DNA of 9,410 nt from an uncultured Lachnospiraceae bacterium. Its GTDB lineage: Bacteria; Bacillota; Clostridia; Lachnospirales; Lachnospiraceae. The notes under the pieces were generated by a model that was not told the origin of the DNA, searched no databases, and saw only the letters and a program-made list of their open reading frames with translations. Numbering within the stretch: position 1 is the stretch's first letter; each line of letters opens with the position of its first letter. Below, in pieces: positions 1 to 5,468 of this stretch. The translations under genes and the position numbers were made by a program. The stretch is taken from positions 1-9,410 of the forward strand of contig CAMJKC010000059.1 of the NCBI GenBank assembly GCA_946406305.1, given 5' to 3'.

Positions 1-418
1 GAACTTTTAATTATATTGAAGTAGTTAGTTACTTAACTTTGTTTATGGTGGTTGAGGGGGGTCAAATGTGGTAAAATTTGAAAAGTAGCCCTTTTCACCA
101 CCTTTATTTTTGGTCAAAATGGTCTTTTGAAGTTAATAGGGATTGGATAATTTGTTATATTGTCAAAGGAAGATGGACAATCCTTTTTGATTTTTGGAAG
201 TAATATTTCAAATGAATAGTTTTGGCTATAACTGATGTATTATCTTTGTTTTTTGATATAACACGTGCTTATTAATTTAATTGAGTATGAGTTAATCCAA
301 GCATTATGCAGTCTTATTTTCATCTAATGACTATATTTCCATCAAGATAAGTAGTTTTATATTTGAAAAATTACTATTAACTAACCATTTCAAGTGTAAA
401 ATTTGATGTGAATTTCAG
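1..418. other. Non-coding left flank
   Basis: I see no convincing gene here on either strand. A plus-strand frame is open from base 3 to the stop at 72-74, but it has no recognisable protein character. The stretch holds a G6 tract in a short TTGA/TCAA palindrome (52-65) and a terminator-like hairpin (68-112). The rest, about 113-418, is plain AT-rich sequence lying downstream of the minus-strand gene that ends at 419. Confidence 0.5.
68..112 (+). terminator. Terminator-like two-part hairpin
   Basis: GTGGT (68-72) pairs with ACCAC (97-101) and encloses an inner stem GAAAAG (80-85)/CTTTTC (91-96) with loop TAGCC. A T-rich run follows (103-112). The form suits the end of a transcript entering from the left of the window. 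The left arm carries a 7-base bulge, so folding is not certain. Confidence 0.4.
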
Positions 419-925
419 TCATTTTTTCGTTGATGTGATTAATAATTCCACATCAGGTTCAGGATCATAATTCCTGATTCTTTTCCAAAATCCCATATTT
501 TTATAAGCAATAATAATATTGTTCTTTTTGTCTATTTCGTGTTCTAATTTATGCAATGCATTGTGTAACTCTTCTCTTTTTTCTATACATTGATTTAGGG
601 ATTTTTGAAGGTTTTTATTATCAGATTTTAATTCTTGAATTTCTTGGAATTGTTCATTGAAATTCTTTTCTAATTCTTTGAAACTTCTTTGAATGTTATT
701 TAATTGTTCGTTCAATGATTCAATCTCTTTGATATTCTCTTGTTGTTCCATTATATCATCATAATCTATCTTGTTAATGACAATAACAGAATCACCATCT
801 TTAAATGGTGCATTAGAACCAAGATTGATGGTTTTAAATATACTTTCTTTTTTCGTTCCATTTTTTGTTTTATACTTCTTAACATACTGTTTGACTTTGG
901 CAATCATAAATTCTAAATTACTCAT
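419..925 (-). CDS. Coiled-coil protein of unknown function
   Basis: A 168-residue soluble protein with no signal peptide or membrane segment. Residues 8-55 form a basic segment (KVKQYVKKYKTKNGTKKES) followed by a short predicted beta region with VIVINK. About residues 58-140 are Glu/Lys/Asn/Leu-rich in heptad-like order and should form a long coiled coil. The tail is basic and aromatic (GFWKRIRN). I recognise the style as a small hypothetical protein of methanobacterial accessory DNA but cannot assign a function; a scaffold or DNA-associated role is a guess. Met1 is preferred over Met7 because a TATA-like box on this strand at 949-957 would start transcription one or two bases before Met1, giving a leaderless mRNA. 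No SD precedes either Met. It is a lone gene, divergent from the TPR gene at 1596. Confidence 0.8.
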   Translation of the reverse strand: MSNLEFMIAKVKQYVKKYKTKNGTKKESIFKTINLGSNAPFKDGDSVIVINKIDYDDIMEQQENIKEIESLNEQLNNIQRSFKELEKNFNEQFQEIQELKSDNKNLQKSLNQCIEKREELHNALHKLEHEIDKKNNIIIAYKNMGFWKRIRNYDPEPDVELLITSTKK

Positions 926-948
926 AGTATTAATTAACTTGTAACCAG

Positions 949-957
949 TATATTAAA
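949..957 (-). promoter_or_regulatory. TATA-like box for the coiled-coil gene
   Basis: Read on the minus strand this is TTTAATATA, centred about 28 bases upstream of the ATG at 925. The usual archaeal TATA-to-start distance of about 26 bases puts transcription initiation at or next to the A of the ATG. With no SD in view, a leaderless transcript is the simplest reading. Confidence 0.5.
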
Positions 958-1049
958 TGATTGGTTATGATTAAAAGATTAATACATCTTTTTTTAATTC
1001 AATGAATATTCTTTGAATAGGTTATGTTATTTGTATCATCTATTATAAG

Positions 1050-1299
1050 TGGGCTAACTGTATCATTGGTCTTGTCTTTGTCCTATCTCTTATTCACTAT
1101 CCATATTTAATTAGATTGATTTGTTGTGTGGTCAGTTATCTTTTATTCATTCATCATCTGTTGTGATGAATGCTACATCAGATGTAGTCCACACTATACA
1201 CCATCAGCACATCAGATGTATCTGCTGGTGCATCAGCACCACATAAGATGAACAAGACAACACTATATGAACCTAGCTGTAATGGCATCAGTTAGCCCA
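1050..1299. repeat. Cluster of nested inverted repeats with CATCAG motifs
   Basis: The outer arms TGGGCTAACTG (1050-1060) and CAGTTAGCCCA (1289-1299) are perfect 11-bp inverted repeats. Inside are GTGTGG (1126-1131)/CCACAC (1189-1194), CATTCATCA (1148-1156)/TGATGAATG (1164-1172), the 15-bp palindrome CTACATCAGATGTAG (1173-1187), a second palindrome ACATCAGATGT (1209-1219), and TGGTGC/GCACCA around ATCA (1227-1242). CATCAG occurs at least five times. ACACTATA is repeated at 1191 and 1260. The block is less AT-rich than its surroundings and has no ORF. It could be a protein-binding array, a structured RNA, a recombination site or a second replication site; the sequence does not decide between these. 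Confidence 0.6.
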
Positions 1300-1595
1300 T
1301 CTTGTCATCATATATCAATTAGATTAAATAAACAACAAAGAAAACAATAAAGCAATCTAATAAGTAATCATTTAAACAAGCCTTGCTTTAATTAAAATGC
1401 ATCATTATCTATTAGAAATTTATAGTCAATCATTCTTTGAAAAAATCTTGAAAAATTCGGTCAGACTTTCCGAAGATTCGGAATTGCTAAAAAAATGATT
1501 GTCATACAGATTTTTTCAGATTTTAAGGGGGGTTTAAATCTCTGAAATAATAGATGTTAATATGTTAATATTAAATTTAGTGTGGTGTTTTTAAT
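1300..1595. other. Upstream region of the TPR gene with two palindromes
   Basis: No gene is seen. The stretch contains TTCCGAA-GA-TTCGGAA (1468-1483), a perfect 7-bp dyad with a 2-base spacer suited to a dimeric repressor. It also contains a hairpin with AGATTTTAA (1518-1526) and TTAAATCT (1534-1541) around a GGGGGGT loop. A TATA-like TTAATATTAAAT lies at 1565-1576 and GGTG at 1583-1586, before the ATG at 1596. Confidence 0.5.
1565..1586 (+). promoter_or_regulatory. TATA-like box and SD for the TPR gene
   Basis: TTAATATTAAAT (1565-1576) overlaps a direct repeat of GTTAATA. GGTG (1583-1586) lies 9 bases before the ATG at 1596 and suits an SD. If the box at 1565 is used the mRNA would be nearly leaderless; an earlier TTAATATG (about 1557-1564) would leave room for the GGTG. 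Which one is used cannot be decided from sequence. Confidence 0.4.
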
Positions 1596-2327
1596 ATGGG
1601 ATTTTTTAGTAGAAAAACAAAAGGTGTTTGTCCTGAATGTCATTCAGTAATTGAAGATGTGAACGATAATTTTTGCACTAATTGTGGTTGGAAAATATCA
1701 AAAATCCAAGCAATTAAGACAAAAAATGATTTAGAAAGAAATAAGAAAGAAAATACAAATAATATATCTCGTAAAGAAGCCGAAGAGAAAGCAGAAGAGT
1801 TAAAAAAGAAAATACATAGTAAAAGATTTGTTAATATTCCTAATGGTGGAACGGAGACCAATAGAAAAATTAATGAAAAAATAGAAGATAAAATCAGTCA
1901 AGCCATTGATGATTCAATTACTTTAGAATATGGTACTGATGAAGAGAAAGCAGAAGCAAATAAAAGAGTACAACAGAGAAAACTTGAAATACAAGAATAT
2001 GAGAGATTTGAAAAAAGATACGAAAAGGCAAGGATAATGAATGATGAGAATTCTCTTGTAATTTATAGAGAAATTATTAACGAATCAGATGGTTATACTA
2101 AAATGGTTTCTCGTTGTTATGATGGCTTAATTAGGACTAATGAGTATATAAGACATTATGATGATGCTATTCAAATATCAAAGGAAAATATTGAATTGAG
2201 AAAACAAAATGGTTTAGATATTAGTTTTGCATTGAAAGACTTAGAAAGAATAGAAAGAAATGCTTTATTACATAAATGTGTTGAAAATAACAATAAAGGG
2301 CAGGATTTAGAAGCCAATGGTCATTGA
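1596..2327 (+). CDS. Zinc-ribbon/TPR protein, N-terminal part
   Basis: 243 residues. The N-terminus has a zinc ribbon with Cys12, Cys15, Cys27 and Cys30 (CPEC, 11 residues, CTNC). Residues about 40-150 are very charged (Lys/Glu) and probably helical or coiled coil. Residues about 145-243 carry TPR-like helices, including HYDDAIQISKENIEL. The frame ends in TGA (2325-2327) in the middle of a TPR: the text LEANG is followed in another frame by VIDDAIICYKEN, the normal continuation of such a repeat. The start at 1596 has GGTG 9 bases upstream. Zinc-ribbon plus TPR proteins are usually protein-interaction scaffolds; no enzymatic role is implied. Together with 2317-2889 this is probably one gene of about 430 codons broken by a small deletion, or two overlapping genes translated by coupling. 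Confidence 0.75.
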   Translation: MGFFSRKTKGVCPECHSVIEDVNDNFCTNCGWKISKIQAIKTKNDLERNKKENTNNISRKEAEEKAEELKKKIHSKRFVNIPNGGTETNRKINEKIEDKISQAIDDSITLEYGTDEEKAEANKRVQQRKLEIQEYERFEKRYEKARIMNDENSLVIYREIINESDGYTKMVSRCYDGLIRTNEYIRHYDDAIQISKENIELRKQNGLDISFALKDLERIERNALLHKCVENNNKGQDLEANGH

Positions 2328-2889
2328 TGATGCTATAATCTGTTATAAAGAGAATGTAAGATTAAATACTGATACACCATTCCCATATGATAGATTAGCA
2401 TCACTTTATCACTATAAAAGAGAGTTTGAAAATGAAAGAGATATCCTAAAAACATACATTAATATGTTAAATGAAGATTCAAGAGTTGGAGACCAATATA
2501 AAATGGATTTTGTTAAAAGATTGGAAAATGTCGAATCTTATTTGGATACTGGAAAATGGAAGTATGATTGTCTCCCATCTGACCCAAAAATATTTTATTA
2601 TGACATTAAAGAAGCCAAAACCCTTTTAAATAGTGATGAAAGAGAAAAAGGAATATCAATGTTAGAAGATATTATGGAAAAAGGCACATACAATAATACT
2701 GTCTATAATACTCTTTTTCAGACCTATAAAAAAGACAAAAAGTTTGATGATGCTATTAGAGTATGCAATAAAGCAATTGAAGTTTTAGGGTTTTTCAGTA
2801 ACGATAGGAAAAACAGATGGAACATTAATCTTGAAAAGGTAACTGCACAGAAAGAAAGATATCTAAAAAAGGCATCAAAATCAAAATAA
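2317..2889 (+). CDS. TPR protein, C-terminal part
   Basis: 190 residues, made of TPR-type helix pairs: IDDAIICYKENVRLN near the start, PYDRLASLYHYKREFENE at about 22-39, then YNTLFQTYKKDKKFDDAIR at about residues 129-147. The C-terminus is basic. Its ATG overlaps the end of the upstream frame by 11 bases, and in its own frame a TAG stands at 2308-2310, so the frame switch must lie between 2311 and 2324. No good SD precedes this ATG (only a weak GGAT at about 2303), which argues for a broken gene rather than an independent start, although stop/restart coupling remains possible. Assigned as the continuation of the zinc-ribbon/TPR protein. Confidence 0.7.
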   Translation: MVIDDAIICYKENVRLNTDTPFPYDRLASLYHYKREFENERDILKTYINMLNEDSRVGDQYKMDFVKRLENVESYLDTGKWKYDCLPSDPKIFYYDIKEAKTLLNSDEREKGISMLEDIMEKGTYNNTVYNTLFQTYKKDKKFDDAIRVCNKAIEVLGFFSNDRKNRWNINLEKVTAQKERYLKKASKSK

Positions 2890-3102
2890 TTTTTATGATA
2901 AATTCGGATCTCTGGAAACTTTCACCACCTGACCAAAACAGATCCCTTGACAAGATGGGGTAATATTTGGGGTAAAGTGGGTAAATATGTAATAGTGGTA
3001 AATACCCCACAATACCTATTAATATATAATATACTATAATAATACTGAAATCATCATCATAACACCATCAGCAACAATGTACTTTTTTCCCATTACGAAA
3101 AA
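2890..3102. other. Intergenic region with GGGTAA repeats
   Basis: No gene is seen. A short T5 tract follows the TPR stop. Three GGGTAA units (2958-2963, 2970-2975, 2979-2984) and a degenerate GTGGTAAAT (2995-3003) follow one another, and the left GGGGTA can pair with the right TACCCC (about 3003-3008). GGATCT/AGATCC forms a 6-bp inverted repeat to the left (about 2905-2945). ACACCATCAGCA (3062-3073) is an exact copy of bases 1198-1209. A T6 tract (about 3083-3088) precedes the repeat at 3103. Confidence 0.5.
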
Positions 3103-3265
3103 ATTTTTTGAAAAATTAAGGGGGTTGATTGGTTATGTTAGAAAATCAGTTAAAATCACCCTAAAAGACTGGAAATACTCTTCCAGCCTAAAAATAGAGT
3201 GAAGAATTATTTAGATACAATACTATTTAGTATTCACGATTATAAATAGTTTTGCGGTTCTTTTT
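3103..3265 (+). repeat. Direct repeat, copy 1
   Basis: This copy is nearly identical to 4121-4287 over a core of about 100 bases: a TTAAGGNGG run, GATTGGTTATGTTAGAAAAT, AAAATCACC, the GACTGG hairpin, then CTAAAAATAGAGTGAAGAAT. Relative to copy 2 it lacks 10 bases between two AGTT motifs (after about 3150). Weaker similarity continues to an ATTATAAATA motif (3239-3248). AATACT-ATTT-AGTATT (3219-3234) is a small hairpin in the tail. The copies flank the surface-protein gene in the same orientation. Confidence 0.75.
3135..3202 (+). pseudogene. Broken copy of the repeat-encoded small peptide
   Basis: From the ATG at 3135 the frame reads only MLENQLKSP before a TAA at 3162-3164. In a shifted frame the sequence continues as VKITLKDWKYSSSLKIE and ends at TGA 3200-3202, aligning with the peptide of 4160-4237. 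The break comes from loss of 10 bases between AGTT repeats. Two differences from the intact copy are synonymous (Leu TTA/CTA, Ser AGT/AGC), and compensating one-base shifts restore the last five residues. A G5 tract (3120-3124) stands 10 bases before the ATG. Confidence 0.45.
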
Positions 3266-3318
3266 TCTATCTTGCTGATTTGATGTTTGAATTGTTGGTA
3301 AACATATTTTGAACTGAA

Positions 3319-3335
3319 TTTATATGCTATAAATA
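3319..3335 (+). promoter_or_regulatory. TATA-like box for the surface-protein gene
   Basis: TTTATATG and CTATAAATA lie side by side. From the second box, initiation would fall near 3357, leaving a leader of about 18 bases with a weak GTGAG SD before the ATG at 3375. Confidence 0.45.
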
Positions 3336-3374
3336 ACATACAAAGAAACAGAAAAAATGTGAGTTGATTATATT

Positions 3375-4070
3375 ATGGATAATAAAATTTTGATAGGGAT
3401 AATTATAATTGCTACAATTATTGTAGCAACAAGTATATTAGCATATGAAATGATGATGAATGAAACAAGTGAAACTGTACAATTATCAAGTACAGCAAGC
3501 ATTCAAATGCCAACAGGCAATAATTTATTCCACAAAAACATTACAAAATCTAATGTTAAAGGAATTACACAATTCAGCAATGGAGTAACTAACATATCTA
3601 CTTTCAATTCCAATGGTAAAGGTTTAGAGTCTATGGGGGCTATGTATGAATTTGCATCAACTAGAAGTAATATGGTTGGGGATCAACAAGACACAATAGT
3701 TGAATCCAATATTAATGGAGAAAAAGTTTACAGTTACTGGACAGGTAACAACAATACTCATGATAATATTTTAATTACTAGCAAAGACAAAAAAGAATTA
3801 ACTAAAATAATTAATACTATTAAATACAACAACAACGAGTGTAATAATACAAACAATACAAATAATACTACAAACAATACTCACAATACTAATAACAGTG
3901 CATCAGCAAGATACCAAGAAATAAAAGATGATGAATATCTTCAGGGAGAAACTGTATATAAAGACACTTCTACTGGAAAATATTATTATCAAGGTCAAGA
4001 GATGAATTATGAAAAATTGGCTGATGATTATAATCGCGAACATGGAGTTGGAGCTTATGCAAAAAACTAA
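3375..4070 (+). CDS. Membrane-anchored Asn/Thr-rich surface protein
   Basis: 231 residues. Residues 5-24 form a strongly hydrophobic Ile-rich segment with only short polar residues before it, so the protein is probably an N-terminally anchored or secreted exterior protein. No lipobox Cys is present. A globular region (about 35-150) follows, with a Gly/Ser/Asn-rich beta character and the motif GEKVYSYWTGN. An Asn/Thr linker (152-175) separates it from a small C-terminal domain (180-231) rich in Tyr. Many N-X-S/T sequons, dense in the linker, fit archaeal surface glycoproteins. I do not recognise a named family. It is a single gene followed by a T7 terminator and bracketed by the two direct repeats; function is unknown, cell-surface or wall-associated by inference. 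Confidence 0.75.
   Translation: MDNKILIGIIIIATIIVATSILAYEMMMNETSETVQLSSTASIQMPTGNNLFHKNITKSNVKGITQFSNGVTNISTFNSNGKGLESMGAMYEFASTRSNMVGDQQDTIVESNINGEKVYSYWTGNNNTHDNILITSKDKKELTKIINTIKYNNNECNNTNNTNNTTNNTHNTNNSASARYQEIKDDEYLQGETVYKDTSTGKYYYQGQEMNYEKLADDYNREHGVGAYAKN
3828..3899 (+). repeat. Low-complexity Asn/Thr codon tract
   Basis: An imperfect run of AAY and ACW codons encodes the Asn/Thr linker of the surface protein. Such tracts change length by slippage; this one is in frame. Confidence 0.7.
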
Positions 4071-4097
4071 TTAAGAAATACTACATTTAACCCTCCA

Positions 4098-4135
4098 TCA
4101 CCACCTTTTTTTAGGGATTTTCAAAATCTGAAAAT
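4098..4135 (+). terminator. Oligo-T terminator after the surface-protein gene
   Basis: A T7 run (4106-4112) about 35 bases after the stop is typical of archaeal termination. ATTTTCA (4117-4123)/TGAAAAT (4129-4135) forms a perfect 7-bp hairpin just beyond it and leads into direct repeat copy 2. Confidence 0.5.
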
Positions 4136-4287
4136 TAATTTTAAGGCGGTTGATTGGTTATGTTAGAAAATCAGTTGAAAGTAGTTAAAATCACCTTAAA
4201 AAGACTGGAATTTGCTCCCAGTCTAAAAATAGAGTGAAGAATTACACTTATAACTATCTAACTTGCATTATAAATATTTTTGGATTT
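4121..4287 (+). repeat. Direct repeat, copy 2
   Basis: This is the second copy of the repeat at 3103-3265, about 1.02 kb downstream in the same orientation. It keeps the full small ORF (4160-4237), including the 10 bases missing in copy 1. Its hairpin AGACTGG/CCAGTCT (4202-4208 and 4218-4224) is a perfect 7-bp stem. The tail carries ATTATAAATA (4267-4276), as in copy 1. Confidence 0.75.
4160..4237 (+). CDS. Candidate 25-residue peptide in the direct repeat
   Basis: The frame runs ATG to TGA and reads MLENQLKVVKITLKRLEF followed by APSLKIE. A GGCGG SD-like run (4145-4149) lies 10 bases before the ATG. The peptide would be basic and amphipathic, with hydrophobic residues spaced for a helix. 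Support for coding comes from comparison with copy 1, where two substitutions are synonymous and indels compensate near the end. Against it, the copies also conserve a hairpin inside the ORF, so the conserved object could be an RNA or a DNA site. No function can be given. Confidence 0.4.
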   Translation: MLENQLKVVKITLKRLEFAPSLKIE

Positions 4288-4352
4288 CTCTCCTAAATTC
4301 TTTGAAATCGTATCGATGTTTAAATTTATAGATTATACAGTATTTGGTTTTT

Positions 4353-4562
4353 CTATCTCTGATGGTAAGTTTGTAGGTTTTTTTCACCATCGAAACCATA
4401 ACCGACCAACAGATGAGTCTTTTTTAAGTATTTTAGCTGATTTCTTATATCCTTGATGTCCTTGATGTACTTATAGTAATGGTTTATTGTGTTATATTGG
4501 TTCTGTAGGGCTTCCATTTGAGCAAGGAAGTCATCTACATCTTTAAAAATTAATATTTCCAT
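4353..4562 (-). CDS. Small helical protein of unknown function
   Basis: 69 residues from the ATG at 4562. This start is chosen because GAGGTG (minus strand, 4574-4569) sits 6 bases upstream, an excellent SD; a GTG at 4571 would overlap that SD and is rejected. The protein has no Cys and no membrane segment. Residues about 8-48 are predicted helical with heptad-like hydrophobic spacing (DFLAQMEALQNQYNTINHYY, then KDIRNQLKYL), suggesting a short coiled coil or helical hairpin. I recognise no family. It converges with the surface-protein gene and repeat copy 2, and is divergent from the replication module. Confidence 0.6.
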   Translation of the reverse strand: MEILIFKDVDDFLAQMEALQNQYNTINHYYKYIKDIKDIRNQLKYLKKTHLLVGYGFDGEKNLQTYHQR

Positions 4563-4571
4563 TGTGAACAC

Positions 4572-4962
4572 CTCATAAAACTTTTATCCTTATCACAATG
4601 GACTTTTTTTTGACAGTTAATTGGTTTGTTGCTCCCATAATATTAAGTTTTGCATTGAGATTGTTCGTATCTATTGAAACAAAGAATATACGAGTTCATA
4701 CAAACACTTATATATTGATTGGAGCAAAGTCATTTATAAAGAATGATGATTTCAAGGATTCTCCGATAGTTTCCAATCAATGCAAACACCTGTACTTTTT
4801 TTCTATTTTTATTCGTTTAAATCATTATTTAACATAATAATCTCCATTTGGTGATTCGATAAAGGGAAGTTTAATCCATTTCTTTCCTCCCTTATTTTTA
4901 TGGAATACGATTAAAAACAGTAAAAATACAGTATTCTATTTTAAGGAGTGAAAAATTAAGTT
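4572..4962. other. Intergenic region between the small minus gene and the replication module
   Basis: No convincing gene is seen. A 79-codon plus frame at 4598-4837 lacks an SD and looks like chance. The stretch contains perfect 10-bp inverted repeats ATTGATTGGA (4714-4723) and TCCAATCAAT (4772-4781), a smaller dyad TCGTAT/ATACGA (about 4665-4693), and GGGAAG/CTTTCC (about 4864-4886) before a T-rich run. It ends with the operator-like dyad and SD of the regulator gene. Confidence 0.45.
4903..4936 (+). promoter_or_regulatory. Operator-like dyad upstream of the RHH gene
   Basis: GAATAC (4903-4908) and GTATTC (4931-4936) are inverted around 22 bases. The right arm lies in a compact palindrome AATAC-A-GTATT (4925-4935), and ACAGTA occurs twice in the interval. 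AT-rich runs give possible TATA boxes. Small RHH regulators commonly repress their own genes through such sites; that this dyad is the operator is an inference. GGAGTG (4945-4950) is the likely SD. Confidence 0.4.
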
Positions 4963-5115
4963 ATGAAAAAAAGAGAACGTTTTAATATTAAAGAAACAAT
5001 ATATTTGAATCTTGAATTGTCAAATGCTATCGCAGAAGTATCAGAAAGAAATGATATGAATTTTAATCAAACTGTGAGATATTTACTATCTAATGCATTA
5101 AGATATGAGGATTAA
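4963..5115 (+). CDS. Ribbon-helix-helix (CopG-like) DNA-binding protein
   Basis: 50 residues, too short for many gene finders. The order fits the RHH fold: a basic N-terminus (MKKRERF), a short strand (KETIYLNL), helix A (about 17-30, LSNAIAEVSERNDM), a turn, and helix B (about 33-47, NFNQTVRYLLSNALR). RHH proteins dimerise through the strand and bind palindromic DNA in the major groove. GGAG (4945-4948) lies somewhat far (14 bases) from the ATG but no nearer start exists in frame. It is the first gene of a tight plus-strand cluster leading to the helicase; plasmid RHH proteins typically control copy number or the operon. Regulation of this module is an inference from position. Confidence 0.75.
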   Translation: MKKRERFNIKETIYLNLELSNAIAEVSERNDMNFNQTVRYLLSNALRYED

Positions 5116-5120
5116 GCAAG

Positions 5121-5353
5121 ATGTCAGACTGTAATAATTGTTATGCAAATACCAAAGGGAATGAATGTGCTATCTATAATCATAATAAGCCCAAAGATGC
5201 GAATACTTTAAGCATCAGGCAAATGTTCCGGACTTGGAATCAGAAAGAAGTAGTAATTCTGTTATAGTTGAGGATAATAGGAAGTATACTAAAAACAGTA
5301 AGGGAAATACTATTATTTCAGAGTGTGGGGAAAAATACATCAAAAAAGGATAA
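5121..5353 (+). pseudogene. Frameshifted small Cys-rich (CxxC) protein
   Basis: The ATG at 5121 follows the RHH stop by 5 bases and has GAGG (5107-5110) as SD. Its own frame ends at 5267 with 48 residues, but the text after about residue 25 looks wrong. Stepping back one base in the AAA run (5193-5195) gives an open frame to TAA 5353: MSDCNNCYANTKGNEC, AIYNHNKPK, then RCEYFKHQANVPDLES and a Lys-rich tail with a further Cys, 77 residues in total. C4-x2-C7-x8-C16 with a fourth Cys at 27 in the motif CEYF resembles small zinc-binding proteins. The 3' end also carries the AAGGAT SD of the next ORF, the spacing expected of real operon genes. The simplest explanation is loss of one A; a sequencing error is possible. 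Function unknown. Confidence 0.55.
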
Positions 5354-5357
5354 AATT

Positions 5358-5468
5358 ATGAAAGAGCAGCTTAAGGCATTATTGCAGAAGTATACTAAAA
5401 AGACTGGAAAAATTATAGGAGCATATTATGTTATATGGAGATGGCAATTACATTTTAAACTATGTTGA
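5358..5468 (+). CDS. Short ORF, probable N-terminal piece of the next protein
   Basis: 36 residues: MKEQLKALLQKYTKKTGK, then IIGAYY and a Trp-rich tail that looks out of frame. AAGGAT (5347-5352) lies 5 bases upstream of the ATG. It overlaps the following ORF by 41 bases. If two bases (TA or AT) are restored in the TTATAT run at about 5430-5436, this frame flows into the next one as IIGAYYVIYGDGNYILNYVE, which reads as continuous protein. It is therefore either a frameshifted N-terminus or a small overlapping leader ORF. No family recognised. Confidence 0.45.
   Translation: MKEQLKALLQKYTKKTGKIIGAYYVIWRWQLHFKLC

Noticed and set aside
1640..1861. Minus frame inside the zinc-ribbon gene
   Set aside because: Antisense shadow: Phe/Leu/Ser-rich text arising from Lys/Glu codons of the real gene.
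2825..3010. Minus frame over the end of the TPR gene
   Set aside because: Overlaps real coding sequence antisense and lacks an SD.
4598..4837. 79-codon plus-strand frame starting MDFFLTVNWF
   Set aside because: No SD precedes it, it starts inside the probable promoter of the minus gene, and its composition looks like translated AT-rich non-coding DNA.
5190..5196. Programmed -1 frameshift at CCCAAAG
   Set aside because: The heptamer is out of register with the zero frame (codons CCC AAA), so it is not a canonical slippery site; an indel is simpler.
5268..5468. 66-codon plus frame with a TTG start
   Set aside because: The part before the ATG at 5358 overlaps the better supported shifted frame of the Cys-rich gene and has no SD; only the part from 5358 is kept.
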